Shown one piece after another: positions 35,001-48,020 of a DNA stretch of 64,000 bases. The notes beneath the pieces are model-generated. The model had not been told where the DNA came from. It saw only the letters and a program-made list of their open reading frames with translations, and searched no databases. The stretch's first letter is position 1; each line of letters opens with the position of its first letter. The stretch is from Taenia hydatigena. Its lineage: Eukaryota > Platyhelminthes > Cestoda > Cyclophyllidea > Taeniidae. Both the position numbers and the translations under genes were made by a program. The stretch is from positions 62,001-126,000 of the forward strand of contig JADWOT020001154.1 of the NCBI GenBank assembly GCA_036345935.2, given 5' to 3'.

Positions 35001-37150
35001 CAACGAGGCAGTATCGCACGTGGCATTAAATGAGAGAGCTTTACATACCTCGAATTGTGCACATGGGAATCACTTAAATGCTAGCGGCGGGCCAACCACG
35101 ATGGCTGCATGGAGAGAGGGAACAGCAATTGGACAGTTAGTGCAATTGCGTACCAAAAACGTTAAGCGACACGTAAAAGGAAAGTTTCTGCTTAATCGAG
35201 TTTCTTACAATGGATTGCTTTAGAGAACGAAAACAATACGAGCGATATTCTAAAATTAAAATTTATTCGGATGGAGGATTTCATCCATGACGAGTTAAAG
35301 ATGGAGCCTTTGCGCAAAGGAGCACTCGACTATTCTTATTTTGGTGCTAGTAGGAAACGCTAATCGTTAAAAGTTTAAACATCCACCTCTGTCCCCTGAC
35401 GAACACGCTTTTGGGGTTTGCAAGTTAGCTCCTAACTAAATGAGCAATGCACAACAGCGCCGTTGTTGGCAAAATAAGTGCCATTGCAATGAGATTGGAA
35501 CGCATCTAACAGCCAGTCTTACACACCTTCATTCGCACAATTGTTATCTAAATTTGGCACGTTTTTTTTAATTGACAATCATGAAATATGTGATGATTAG
35601 CCTTGCTGGGATAACCGCGAGATTTTTAATGGAAACACACATGTGGACAATGTGCTGCGAATAGGCGACGTCGTCATGATGTAGGCGCAATCGAGGCAAA
35701 GTTCTGACGCGTAATATTCAAAGATTATACTTTCTTTGCTAGACCATAAGCAGCATTAAAACTGACAATTCAGAAATGCGCTTAAATAGCGTCGATGATT
35801 CTGGAAGTTTGCCCAAGAATTTAAGCGCAGTCTCATCATCAGACCGATTGAGGCGGCATTAAAAGGCGTAGAATGTTCGGTGGCTTTTCGATCCACCGTC
35901 GACAAGTCTGGTCCAAAGCGAGCAACGCAAATAAATCGGTGGTCAAAATGCATTGCGCAACAGCCTTCATGGCGAAAGCTCGCAAATTTATTTCGTCAAT
36001 TGCAACTTTGATTCGTAAGTCACTCACTCTCTACTCTTCGATGGCAGCATATTCAAATGGATTGCGCTGCACAAATGTCTCTGCCAGTTAATTTTGTCGC
36101 AGCCTATACCGAATTCCATCCAAAAATAGTTTTAAAGCTCTTTGATATAAGGAGAAGCAGTTGGATTCTAATCGACACTTTCTTACCGCATTTGAGTCCA
36201 CGCAACTCTAAGATAACATATATTTCGGCCTCTTCCTTAGCTCCTTATCAACACATGATGCCGAATAGGGAACGTATGTTTTGGTTTATAGCATTAAATG
36301 TTGCATTTACCAATCAGTCCTTAACAAATAAGAACCGACACTACCGCAACCTTCTTGCGTCAATAAATGTTGCTACACTAAAATATGTGGGCTGCATTAT
36401 CATTCGCTTCAGGTTTCTAAGAAATGCTGTACAGATTGTGATTATGACTGCGTTATCCATCTGATGAGACCTTTACACTTCCGCAGATAGGGTTTGTCAG
36501 TCACCTTAAGGTCTTCCGCGTCCTTTTAGATAGTAATTATTACAGGCACTTTCAGTGGACAGAAAATAAGTCGAATGGGGTGAATTGTCCCTCAGAATCC
36601 CTTAAGGGCCTTGGTGACTCCAATACCTCTCCGCTCATCGCCATATTAATGAGTTGAAGACCGAAAAGATTCATTAGTTGACCCAATATGATGAAATGGG
36701 AGCGGTAGGACGTAATTTGGGCAAGGACAAAGCACAGTCAAAAGTACGCTTTTGTACCAGAAAAAAGACGACGAAAATGGCCATAGCTTTTACGCTTTCA
36801 AAAGCAGTACTTTGTTTATCCTCTTTGCCTCTGATTTTGTTGGTTTGGTAATTTAGTAAGCAATAAAATGAAAATTCGTGCAAGTGACAGGCTTAGGATC
36901 AGCGTGGCATCCAAGTTGGTTCACTTCTACACAAAGTTGTCGGAATCGGAAAGACTTCCGTGGTGCAAATATAGTCCGCCGGACAAGCAGAGCAGAGGCC
37001 AATGTAATATTCCTTGGTCAAAAGCGCCCATTTTCTGGGCTCCGACGAATGAGTCTTGCGGATTAGGGGCAAACAATCGCTATTTTCGCCAAGAGATTAA
37101 AGCGGCACTTGGGGTCTGGCTAATAATGCTGAAAGTCGGGATCACTTAGT
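32013..37150. other. Long spacer with unassigned open frames
   Basis: Pyrimidine-rich on the plus strand at 32160-32450. A plus-strand frame at 33234-33392 starts with ATG, runs 52 codons, has coding-like composition and a CxxC pair (VCAACVMF), but I cannot assign it. The 135-codon frame at 36057-36464 and the 101-codon frame at 33427-33732 resemble no family known to me. A good donor (GTAAGTCAC at 36017) follows an open frame at 35873-36016, but no acceptor-flanked partner was found. These could be genes specific to the lineage or chance. Confidence 0.25.
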
Positions 37151-37260
37151 GAACCACCACTCATCCCCTTGCTCAGCGTCGTCGGCTAGAGCGCCTGCTT
37201 CACAAGGCATCTACCGCAAACGCAGCCTTAACCACTAACATGGCGTCATTAAAAGTAGTT
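37151..37260 (+). repeat. Dispersed repeat, copy 2 (pairs with 4459-4565)
   Basis: It shares CTGCTTC, AAGGCATCTA and CGCAAAC with the 4.5-kb copy and continues through ACCACTA and GGCGTCA. It includes GCTCAG and GTCGGCTAGAGCG, close to a tRNA D-arm with A box, but no full cloverleaf can be drawn. It may be a tRNA-derived element. Confidence 0.5.
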
Positions 37261-40200
37261 TTCATATCGCATTTGGTAAGGTAGGATTGAAAGTTCATGA
37301 ATATCTTATTCCTATACATCTTTCGTGCGCGCGTAGGGTGGTTTTCTGACGGTTGTTCGACTGCGTGAATACTTTATGATGCTAAATGATATATTCTGCC
37401 ACAATTACTGAGCAAAAAACTTCTGTTTATCAAGGAATCGTCCACACACTTGTTACCTCACAATGCTGGAGCACTTCTTGTCTAAGGGACCATGGCTTGT
37501 ATGCGCGGTTGCGTTCGAGATGAACTGTAGGTGCAGATGTTCACAGGGATTCAGTAATGGTTAAGACCCTTCCACTCGACAGAATTCGATATAACTAGGG
37601 GATGTTTCGAAAGGACATATTGAAAACCGTAAGTGTTAGTAACTTATCTCTGATCTACTAGCTTGTTGAAGGGTTGGAACGGCGTACATGCAAAGGTACT
37701 TCCTCTCCTTGCTTTCCTTATTTTTATATACTCTTTGTTGTTAGCATTAGGTATTGTTGTCCACAATTGGTTGAGAACTATAACGGTATAGAAGACTCAA
37801 AGGCTGCATTACGCATTGTAAAGAGAAGCTCGGATTGAAATGTTGAGGTGACAATAATAGGTTATAAACTGGTGGTGACGGTCTCTAAATTTTGCGAAGC
37901 GCACACGCAGTTGCTTTTTTCTAGTTGGCTAACAAGTGATAATCGACGTGGGCTAATTAATCGTTTGACATTTTTGGACATTCAATGTCCCACAGCTGAA
38001 GGCGCTTAACCACTGATGCAGGGACGACTGCGCGCATTGAGGGACGTAGTAAGCAGGCGTTTCTATGTTTGCTTATGCCCCTCAGTTGTTATCGCCTCAT
38101 CAATTGTTGTACAACTTAGCTAAGGTGTGTATTTGAGATCGGTTTCATTGAGCTATTTAGAAGTGGGGCGATAGATATGTTTTGCCATTGCGTTTCAAGC
38201 AATAAAATGCGCCTTTCCTTTAGCAACAAGTAAGCTATTTTGGTTAATGGTGGGTGATTTCCGCGGGAATACTTCTTGCTACTCAGTAGGCGGACGGCGA
38301 CGTTTCAGGACTCAGTGGCAGTTGTGAAGATTAGGCAAGAGTGAACGCTAGCAGCATCTAAATGACTTAATCATTTCTTATGGGTGATGGCTGATTTGGT
38401 TATTTTTTACAATTAATTAAATATCTTTACCGCACAAGAACAAAAAATACAAAAGAAATTTTATGCCGTATAATTTGGTCTTCCCGGTCGCCGCGAGATG
38501 CACGAATTCAATCCTATTGCAGCGGCATTCAGGGTAGACTAAAATTGAAGACAAGCAAATCTGCAAGCAGCGCCAATACAGACGTCAGGCAGGTGGCAGG
38601 TTAGAAGCATTAACGAGATTTTTAGGACGGTAAGGAAAGTCTAGCTTATAACTTATGCTACTGAAGTGGGTGTCTTTCCTACACCTTAGCGGTCAACACC
38701 ACTGGTAACTGTGCAGACACATCCATTTCTGGAGAATCGCGAAAAGAGAGCAGCAGTTCTCAAGATATTTGTGGAACTTGCGTTATTTAACGCAGCACCG
38801 CAAACTGCGCACACTTGTGTGCCAGAGGAGCTAAAGTCAGACTGACCAATACATGCTGCCTCAGTCGCCGCCATTTAAAAACTGCTTCAATGGTCACAGA
38901 AGTAGCCTCAGAGAAAGTGTAATAGAGCCTTAATGCGGTTAAGGCTATCACAACAGAATTTAAGGCAGGGGGACCGATTTCTAGTATCACTGGACGCCGT
39001 CTTATGTCCCCTATTTTTGTAAGCTATTGTCGCTCTCTTATTTACCCATTCATCATGCCAAACACTTAGCCACTTCATACCATTTCAGCCCGTTTTGCAT
39101 GGTCATCATTACTTCTCGTTCATATTTCTATTAGCTTCGTTTCTCCAATGTTTTTGTATTCATGTATTGTGTACAGCTTCATTTGCTAGCTCAATTATTT
39201 GTTCTATCGGCCCGGTAATTTTTATTATTTATTTAATGCTTCTGATCAAACAAGCCGATGTGTTTCGTTTTAAATTTTCTGGCAAAACTCTTAGATTAGT
39301 TGCGTGTTTTGAGATTGCCTTAAAGTCTCCACGCGCAGAGGTGTTATTTAAAGGAGGTGTTGTTAAACGCAGCCTGCTTAAGTCAAACAATTGATTCGCA
39401 CGATTATACACATAACACAAAGCCATCCTCTTCGTAAAATTAATACCACTTTCCCTGATTGCGGATCTGGTAAGATGAAGCGTCAAATAATAAGAGGTCA
39501 CCGGTCTGGAAAATTAACCCTCTCCTTTATGCAGGCATCGGTGTGTCGTACATTGTGCCCATCGTCTTATGCAGGTTTCATCAAGTTCTAATGCAGTAGC
39601 GAAGTAGGGCCATGCACACACACACAGTCAGTTAAGCTTGATCAAAGATCATGAAATATGGCATGGTTGCACCATGTGTAAGAGCGCGTCTTCTCCTTGT
39701 TGGATGTGGTAATAGATGCAAAAATGTGGATTTGGCCTAGGCGATGGCAGAGTCTGTGCAAGATCATTTATATCACTTTATGTTTGTAAGTTAAAAGCAG
39801 GGTAAGATGCTGAGTAGACAGCGCTATCTCCTACGCCCAACGTTGATGCAATGAAGGGACTTGTTTAAGGGATATTTGATCTTGACTATGTGTGTTGGAT
39901 GGGCTTTTGAGCAATCAGGCAAGAAGATAATTGTATCAGCTCGTCACGTAGACTGATTTATGCTACGCAGTCAACGCACAAGAAATGCACATGCGAAATA
40001 ATGCCAAAATCCACAAATCTTTCCCAAATTTTGACCGCTTTTAGGAGGGAAATCGAAGTAACCTCTATAAAAGAGCTCACACCAACGGAGGATGATAAAG
40101 TTGTCAATGGTAATGCAAGCCAAAGATAACCAAATTGAAGAAAATTAAAGCTTATTTGGGCGGTAAGTAAAGGACATGTTGCGCAGTTATTGACCAAGAG

Positions 40201-41946
40201 ATGCTACTAATTTTCCTTTTCAAAATGTGATTGTGCCCCTGTTAATGTGTTTTTTATAGTTTTGGTCAGCATTAAAGCTTACGAAGGGATCGTGGTGGAT
40301 ATAGATTAGAAACGCAGCAATTTCTTTAACTAATGCAATGTGAAGCAGGATTTCAAATGCGAAAATTCACACAATGAAAAAATTTTTGTTCTCAAATATC
40401 CAAGATTTGTCAGGGCAACACGAGTAATAGCATGGAGCCTATCGTTATTAGGTCAAGATTAAATTCAAAGGGCTGCATGTCCAGCTTTACGCTATTGTAT
40501 CATGTACACATTAAAAGAAATGGCAATGCATTTATCCGGTCCCTTGGACGATGCAGGCCAGCCCAATCAACAAAGCCGCATTAATCATCAGCAAACTGAC
40601 CATCTGTTTCGGATTTGCAATTGCAGCAAACGACGAGACCATATTGTATCCCTTTTTTATTAAATAATAAGAACCTGATGTACAAAGCCTGATATGTGTT
40701 TGATTCTTTCAACTGTATGACTATCGGACCGATCGCAAGTGCAAGGCAGTGTCTTGAGGGGACGATTTTTAGTTGTCATTGCTGCGTTGAATTTAATGCT
40801 TATAATATACTGGATTCAACATATTCTGGGTGCGCTCCTTAGCTACAATTTCACAGTCATCCACGTCGCTTCTCTTCTTCAAATTAAGGTGCATAATTAA
40901 TCATATAGTATCAGAAAAAGAGATTTGAAAGGAGGGTTTTGCCCATTTTGTCCACCATAAGAAAGCCTTTGCATCATTAATTTACTTTTGACACCAACCA
41001 GTTTTATGTAATTCTCAAAGTAAATAGACTGAACACACAGACCATAGAATTATCGACTTGGTTGGTAGGATAAACGCTCACATGTGGTACTATTTGATTT
41101 TCACTCTAAGTTGCGACAATCGTGTACCTAGGTAGATGGTGAGACGGATTTGTGCAGTGAGGCAAGTTAACTGCATCCATACGTCCACGTGTGACCGTTA
41201 ATGCGATTATATAATACTTGTGACCTGAGACCAAAATCAAACGATGCGACGAGCTGTCTTTAATGGAACCTTACTAGGGTATTTATCATGGCCAATAAAT
41301 CGGTGTGACACAAGTCGTAACTTCAGGGAAAGAATTATTGGGCATAAGCTAAAAGCTGATGCAAAATAAGCTGCCTTGGATGGTAAAATCACTGATCTGA
41401 TTATAAGCATTACTCTCCTGGTAAACTTTTTAAATATTCTACGTTTACGTCTCTAAGGATGTAGGTAAACACTTACTAGCTCCCTAGCCCGACACAAACA
41501 CTGCTGCAGGAAGATTTGGAGGCTTGCATGCATTTAAGTATAAACACTAATACTGAAGTTTCCATAGGTCTTGCAGACACTTGTACCACTGATTGTTGCA
41601 AGAAAATGAGTTGCAAGTGTACTAACAGCAGAATGTTATTTCGTCACATTTTCATCATGACTTACGTAAGCACGACGTACTGACCAACAACTAGTAGTAG
41701 TACATACAACAAACGAAAAAGCTAAGGCCAACCAAAGTGGTGTTTCCAGGCTCATGCAAAAGTAGCATCATAGAAGTGGTGTTGGACTATAGCAGGCTGT
41801 TAGCACGCTCTTCTCTCTATATGATTAGGCCAAAGAGAAGATTACTGATCCAGTTGTGGTAAATGCGATGGGCTGGCGCCTATGCCATTGGCGACGTAAA
41901 CTATGTCAGTAATGGTTTTGCGTTCCACTGAAGGGGAGAGGTTGTC
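37261..41946. other. Long spacer
   Basis: No gene recognised. The plus-strand frame at 39095-39394 is hydrophobic because the plus strand is T-rich there; it would make membrane-like segments but has no family match. The minus-strand frame at 38686-38874 has three Cys pairs without a recognisable spacing. A short CA microsatellite lies at 39613-39627. Confidence 0.35.
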
Positions 41947-42320
41947 ATGACCCCTAAGGTAGTGGCAGGCAAGGCTGCGAAGAAGGCATCAAAGGTGAAG
42001 GCACAGAAAACGGTGAAAGAGAAAGAGAAGAGGAGGAAGGTGAGTTACGCTACCTGTATTGATGGTGTCGGGCGAAGTCCATCCTGATGCGGGCATCTCC
42101 TGGAAGACGATGTGTGAAATGAACTCCTTCATGGACCTACTAGAATGACTAGATCATTGCGAGCAAAGAATTATGGGCTGTAGTACGCCTGCCACTGCTC
42201 AGTGAGTTTGCAATCCAAGATCCGCTTCGAATGTGGCTGTCCGACCACTTCTCTCCTCTGCACTTTGTGAGCTCAAGTTTATCATCAGCGCCACCAGTAA
42301 ACCAACCCGATCCATGCACT
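41947..42320 (+). pseudogene. Histone H2B pseudogene
   Basis: It starts at ATG 41947. The N-terminal tail is well kept: Lys/Ala-rich MTPKVVAGKAAKKASK, then KRRKVSYATCI, matching the KRRKESYAIYIYKV entry to the histone fold. A frameshift near 42065 follows. In the new frame EVHPDAGISWKTM and MNSFM match [20 protein letters not shown]. After a more damaged alpha-2 stretch with a stop, AVRPLLSSALCELK (about 42235) matches AVRLLLPGELAKHA, and the end reads ISATSKP where SEGTKAV is expected. Core histones are normally intronless and of this length (about 123 residues), so the relic is full length but dead. No H2A, H3 or H4 relic was found beside it. Confidence 0.8.
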
Positions 42321-45049
42321 GTAGCGGCGCATGCTATGGTGTAAGCCAATCAGTAAAGAGTGTTTCCTACTGGCTCCTTGCATGTGACGCTAACCCAAGC
42401 GACACGCGTGAGCGAAGTCTTTGCTCTGCGTCTATGCGGTCTTCAGCCCTATCGGAATACGTTGATATTAAACGAAGGAAGACTATTTGTTCCTTTGCTT
42501 AACAGTCAGAAAATGTGCTGATATCATTGAAGATAGCAGAATCATTACCAGCTCTAGAGCAGAAGGCAATCTATGTGGTAGAACTAATCCATGCAAATCC
42601 TCTACCGATGCCATCATTCTCATGTTTAGAGGACTAGGATTTCAGTCAGACGCAGTCAAGCCCACATGCACCTTTTAGTCTCTTTCTCATTAAGTCAACG
42701 CTGGGCATAGGATAATTAGTCGCTTGTTCAACACTCTACCCCACTTCCAACTTGTAAATCCAAAGCGTCAGCATTTGGGCGAAGCCTACACCTACATCGA
42801 CATCCTTTAAGAAGATGGACATCTCTATGATGAATTGAATGCCCACTAGTGTGCCTCTTCAGTTCTGCAGAAATTATGTTCACGCTTAACCGACTTTGTG
42901 TCTGCTTGCATGGCCCTGTTCTGTTACTCGAGTAGAACTCATCGCTAAGCTCACTATGAGAGATACTCTAATGTGAGTAAGCAGACGGAGGTTTGGTTGC
43001 CAGGACAATGTTGTAATGCCACCTGACGCGATGTCTTCTCGACCTACAATCAGTTAGCGGGTGATGTTTATTCACGCCACAACTGACTGCATTTTGTAAT
43101 GCCACAGAATGCAATTGACGAAATCTAAGTAGACTGCGTAATTGTTTAATTTTACGTGACAGTTAGGTAATGAGACAAATCACCACCAATCGCAAGAATA
43201 GCACAATCAATTGGAGTTGCAGGCATAACTGAAGCTCAGATCTAGTAAATTTGAGTACATTAGTGCGTTTGGAAATAGTTTAAGGTTGGAATATGTGTAT
43301 TTTAAACAAAACTATGGTAACGTACAAGAGCAGATCAACATCAAGGGAAATTTAGGCACTTAACACTCCTCAGATCATCTTATTTCGGCCTCGCTGAGAG
43401 TTTCTCTTTGGCGCAATTGTGCAAAGTCGTATGAGTCGTGCAGAGAGTTATTGACAAGCGTTGATAGCTGTGAGTTGCAGACGTGATATCTCACTGACAT
43501 CATGATAAGCTCCAAATTCTAACGCGTAACATCACATAAGGATATGTTTTCTGTGCCCATTCCTTTGCCCACTTTGATGCTTGCGCCCACTTACAACCCT
43601 AGCAATGGAACCTGATGCAGATACATAAAAGCAAAAACCAAACCAACTAAAGCGGCCGATTCGTGAGTTTCGAATCTCTAAGCCTACGTCACACGGATGC
43701 TGCGACGTTCAATGCCGCAAGTAAGGAATTGGGATCAAGACGTAACAGGAAGGCCCTGAAATGCATTTCTGGTACCTTAAATATGTAGCCATATAAAAAG
43801 GTGCAAAAAGTAAATTACTAAATAGTAGCCTAATAAAAGCTTCACTTAACTGCTACGAATAACTGCAGCACATACTGAAGGCGAGACAGTACATACGCCG
43901 GCTTTCACAATGTAGAGCATCAGGGGTAGTGGCTGGGTAGACGGAGGATCGAATGTTAGGTTAGAGGTCGTTAGGCAACTTGAGCTCAGCACGTTATAAT
44001 GACGACAACCTAGACCTAACAGAAGTGGTAAGATATCAAAGAATGTCAGTGGCGTAATGGATGTCGGTCGCAAGTCAATGGTAATGGTAGTCCTCAGCGG
44101 CCGTTCATTGTTGAGCATAGCCATTGGGGCGTCTGCATTACCGCACGCTGAATTGTATGTGCATGAGTTGCAGCGGCTGCGATCTTAGACCAAGAATCGA
44201 TTTTTGCATGTCACCATCGTAAAAAGGTTACGAGTTCATTTTTGAACCGCTACTTACATTGCGCATCATTGCAAACGAATCGCACGGAGAGCAAAGCATC
44301 CTCTGCAGACAGGTTCTCAATCATTATAACAGAAAATGGTTTACCGTCATGGCTGGTAGTTACCCAGGTCTAATCCACCAAATGTGATTAGTTGTAACTT
44401 AAGTCATCCCTCATCGTCTAATAAATTAAATATCAAAAACTGCAGTCTTTATCGTAGTTTGCTTCTTATACGTTGCAAAACCACACCTTATGCATTTAGT
44501 TGATTAACTTGTGTAAAGAACATAACTTGTACATCCTCCTGCAGCCTTATTTTTATACGCACTTGGGTTTTTTCTGGAATACAAATGACATGCCAACTTT
44601 ATTAAAGCATGATTCCTGGTCCCACGAATCAAGTATCAGTAAGGAAGCAAAACATTTGCCTTAATAAACACGTTGTACTTGATGCTATTGAAAATTGGCG
44701 AATGATAAAATTATGACGATGCGATCAGCCAGCTCGAACGTTATATTAAGCAAATAGTGCAAGAAGACATTAATAAAATCTGTATGTGGAATAACTCTAA
44801 ATGATGGGAGCTGTGCTGCATGTGCCAGGGCAAGAGCAATAGTTAAAGAAATACCACCCAAATCTTAAACCGACAGTCATGCATCACATTAGGGATAGCG
44901 AAAGCCACACACTCAAATGATAACCACGCAAGCACTCAGAGGTGACATCTAAAATGTGATGCCAAGGCAAATAAAATCTCATAAAGCTATTATTAGGAGC
45001 AAAACTTTGTGCATAGTAGATTGCTGACGATCCGATAGCGCTTAAATTA
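42321..45049. other. Spacer
   Basis: Open frames 42233-42502 and 42487-42678 on the plus strand and 43846-44124 on the minus strand resemble nothing known. The first overlaps the H2B relic, whose C-terminal end it happens to include. Confidence 0.35.
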
Positions 45050-46080
45050 TTTCAAGAAATCGGCAAAGACTAGAGGAAAGGGCTGTAAGGTAAATTGGTC
45101 ATCCACTAGACATAGTCAAGGGCAAGATGCATCATTTTCGATCGGCTAATAAAACAAAACGATATTTTTAAAAGCATTATGCTAGGAGTATTAACAGTCT
45201 CCAGGATCTATAGGGTAAAAATTTCTACCCTTTGAGCGCCTTAGCTGAACCCTTAAACTCTTCCTTTTCGAAGCCTATTTATTCATCGCACGTATCGTAC
45301 CCTGTGCACCTACAGCTTTGTGAACGGACACACTGCGTTTAACATAGAGCATGGGAATTTTTAAGTCATTTAATTTTGTACGCACATCTGCTTCCCTTAG
45401 TTGCCCTGCTTGGAAACACTTTCACACTTATCACCCGTCAAAGTGACGAATACAGATTAATCAGGTCAAACCCACTGCACTCTTGTAGGAGATGAAAATG
45501 AGCAGGTTAGAGCCTTCAAGACCCCTCTAGTGTGAGCAAAAGAATCAACAACGTGACATATCTAACGTATCACACAGCTTAGCTTCTAGGGTTGGGCGAA
45601 AATACACCTTAGTGAAGGCGACCCGACACGCAGAAGAATAGGGAATCGTGTTGCATGTGTTTTTGTAAGGACTACGATTCAGTCTTCAGTAGCGAATCCA
45701 AAGCTTCATGATTTTATTAATCCGTATGAATTTCGAGAATATCTATCGAAATCTGGCAAAATAAGTAAATGCAATGTAAAAAGTGTCAGACAGTGATCAG
45801 TGGTCACTGTATATGGTAAACCCCGTAGTTGTGTACCGTGTTTGCATGCATTTGTAATAAGCCCATTCGTAAAGGTGCAACCACTCTGTGAGCTTCCTTG
45901 TACTTGGTTTGCTTGAATTCCCATGCACAGGTTTTTAATCCCTGAGCACGTGATTACGTATTTCTTTTCAAAAAGTGCCCAAAACGGCATGCAAGTAAGT
46001 CTCGGGATCAAATAGAGAAGTTGAGAAGGTAAGGAAGTAAAATCACGGCAATATTCCTGCACAGCAGTCTGCTGCATTCA
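45050..46080 (-). pseudogene. Duplicated 3' end of the CELF-like gene (intron-retaining pseudogene)
   Basis: This segment aligns in the same orientation with 50640-51540, at an offset of about 5.5 kb. On the minus strand the C-terminal RRM is still readable: GSNLLIFISYKSA (intact gene [13 protein letters not shown]), then GAQGTIRAMNK and RVQLRRSKGRNF (intact gene [11 protein letters not shown] and [12 protein letters not shown]). The linker region also remains (QEYCRDFTSLPSQLLY against [15 protein letters not shown]). The sequence corresponding to the short intron within the RRM is still present, so the copy came from genomic DNA. Multiple frameshifts and stops, including one replacing the G/YALG segment, make it non-functional. 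The 123-codon minus frame at 45706-46077 is the linker part of this relic. Confidence 0.8.
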
Positions 46081-47604
46081 CATCTTCAACCCACCGCTCA
46101 GCTAGGGTGGAGAATACACTTACCACAAAGACAATAAGCAGTGCGGTATCCTTATGTCCCGCTTGAGACGCACGGCATAATTTCGCAATGGACGCAAGAG
46201 CGCCGTGCAGTAATATCGCTAAGAAAAGTTTTCTAGCACTTCAGTTGTTCAATATGCTGCATCAATTTATGAATGTTTTTGGAGTCATAAGGTGGCATTA
46301 AAGTCCACACTTAACGTTTACCGCTCCATAGCCCGCCCATATCAGCAGCTCAAAACATTTAAAGCGCTTTTTGTTTTCTTTTATTTGTGATTAGGCTTTC
46401 TAACGAACTGCTGCAGAATGTTGCCCAAGGTTAAATAAATCACTATTCTGATGCATTTGACACAGCGAACAACATTGGTGTTACATCTGCACAGACAAGT
46501 CATCGCTCACAAATATATTGAATGTCTCCTTGCTTCGAAAAAGATAGCGACCGCCGGTTCCCTTGTCCTTTTACGGTAAGATGGTCCACTTTAAGGCTAT
46601 TAGTTGAGATGCTATGGGTGTAAAATGGTTCCGATCGTGTTATTTGTGCACGTAGCTGTGGAGACACTGTAGCCTAATGTCAAGTCCATTTCCAGCGGTG
46701 TCTGCATTACCATTCTGAAGAAGAGCATAGCACAAGCCTTAGAGAGTAGCCACAGACTATCTTGACTGCTTTCTTATGTTCCGTACTTATTCTGTGTTTA
46801 CATAGTGGTGCACAATGTGTTCCACTACACGTATACAACAACACCGCTAGTGGGCATTACTCCTAGGTATATGCTCAGTTCTACTTATCAACACTTCGTG
46901 GGATGTGCAAGGAGAAGGTAGGCAGCGACGTACAAGGAGAGCATTGCAATGCGTTGCTTTTCTTTTGGATTATTAGCGTAAAATAAATTCTTCCTAACAA
47001 AGCACTCTGGCTATGTGCCTACACATGCATTTTCCATGCAAGCATGACCTACAACGTCCCAAAAGGAAAACTTAACCGGTAAGTTGTGCCTTCAATTTGA
47101 TTAATTTTCCCGATTTATCTATTTAAAGCGAGGCGAAAAACAAATGACCTACTGCTGGTCTTACTTCCAAGCGCAATTACAAGTATCCACAGCACAATAC
47201 TGTAGTTGATCCAGCAATAATAACATGATGCGAAATTCGGTCAAGAATGTGTGATGTCTTTTACCAGGAGGCCAGTGTGACGATTTGCAAAAAGGAGCAA
47301 AGCGCAATTCAACTCGTCATCAATATCACAGAGTAATAATGGATGCAATGACAAGAACCTCGCAACAGGTCTGTCTACGCATTCTTTCAGCCAAAACCTG
47401 TGCCCATGACCTGAATCGGTTTTACAGCTTTATGACCCGCCTGTCACTCCTTGCACTGCCATATTATCCTAGCTCCATCTTTATCTTCCATTACTGCGGT
47501 CTGGTGCATTCGATATGCAACTCTCTGATCACCTCTGTCGCTGTCATTATCTGCTTTCCGAGACCTGGTTTACCGTGCCCTATGTAGCATGCAAAACCAA
47601 CATT
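46081..47604. other. Spacer between two relics
   Basis: The plus-strand frame 47285-47587 (100 codons) has no recognised motif. The CELF duplication may continue a little into this region, but I could not align it past about 46080. Confidence 0.35.
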
Positions 47605-48020
47605 GAGACGCATGACAACGGCATGAAAACAACATCGTCTACTTCTCTACACCTCTTGACGAAGTGAATGGTAATGGGGTGAATGAGGAAGAGCGAAGGA
47701 TTTGGCGATGCTTAGAGTGTAAGAAAGCATGTACCAGCTCCGTCTCTTTACGAATGCACCAGCAAATTCACTTGCGCGTGTGGAAATGTTTTTTCTGTGA
47801 TTAGGTATCATGGCGCAGGTAAATCCTCCAGGAATACGAGCGGACCCAAGCAAGAGTAAAGCTCTTCTTCTGCCTAATCTGCCGACCTGTCTTTTTCGAT
47901 CCATCGAGCATGCCACAGTGCATGCAGACACACATGACGGCGAAGAGCTGCCGCTGTTCTCACTGTCGTCGATCATTCATTCGCTCTATTTTGCCCATCT
48001 GACAAACAAGAAGTTGCTTA
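47605..48020 (+). pseudogene. C2H2 zinc-finger protein pseudogene (four tandem fingers)
   Basis: One plus-strand frame carries four tandem fingers. Finger 1 (47709-47771) is perfect: CLEC, 12 residues, H-QQI-H. Finger 2 (47787-47849) has CFFC, 12 positions including two in-frame stops (TAG 47802, TAA 47820), then Y-ERT-Q in place of H-x3-H. Finger 3 (47871-47933) has CLIC, RPVFFDPSSMPQ, then C-MQT-H, with the first His replaced by Cys. Finger 4 begins CSHCRRSFIRS at 47955 and breaks before its histidines. Linkers are 5-7 residues, as in classical DNA-binding C2H2 arrays. An acidic stretch (VNEEERRIW) precedes finger 1. Two stops and three damaged ligand pairs argue for a dead gene. A less likely reading is that 47803-47819 belongs to a short exon bounded by GATTAG and GCGCAG|GTAAAT. 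Confidence 0.72.

Noticed and set aside
39095..39394. 99-codon frame with two hydrophobic segments, possible membrane protein
   Set aside because: The T-rich strand gives hydrophobic residues by composition. No start context, no family and an overlapping frame on the other strand.
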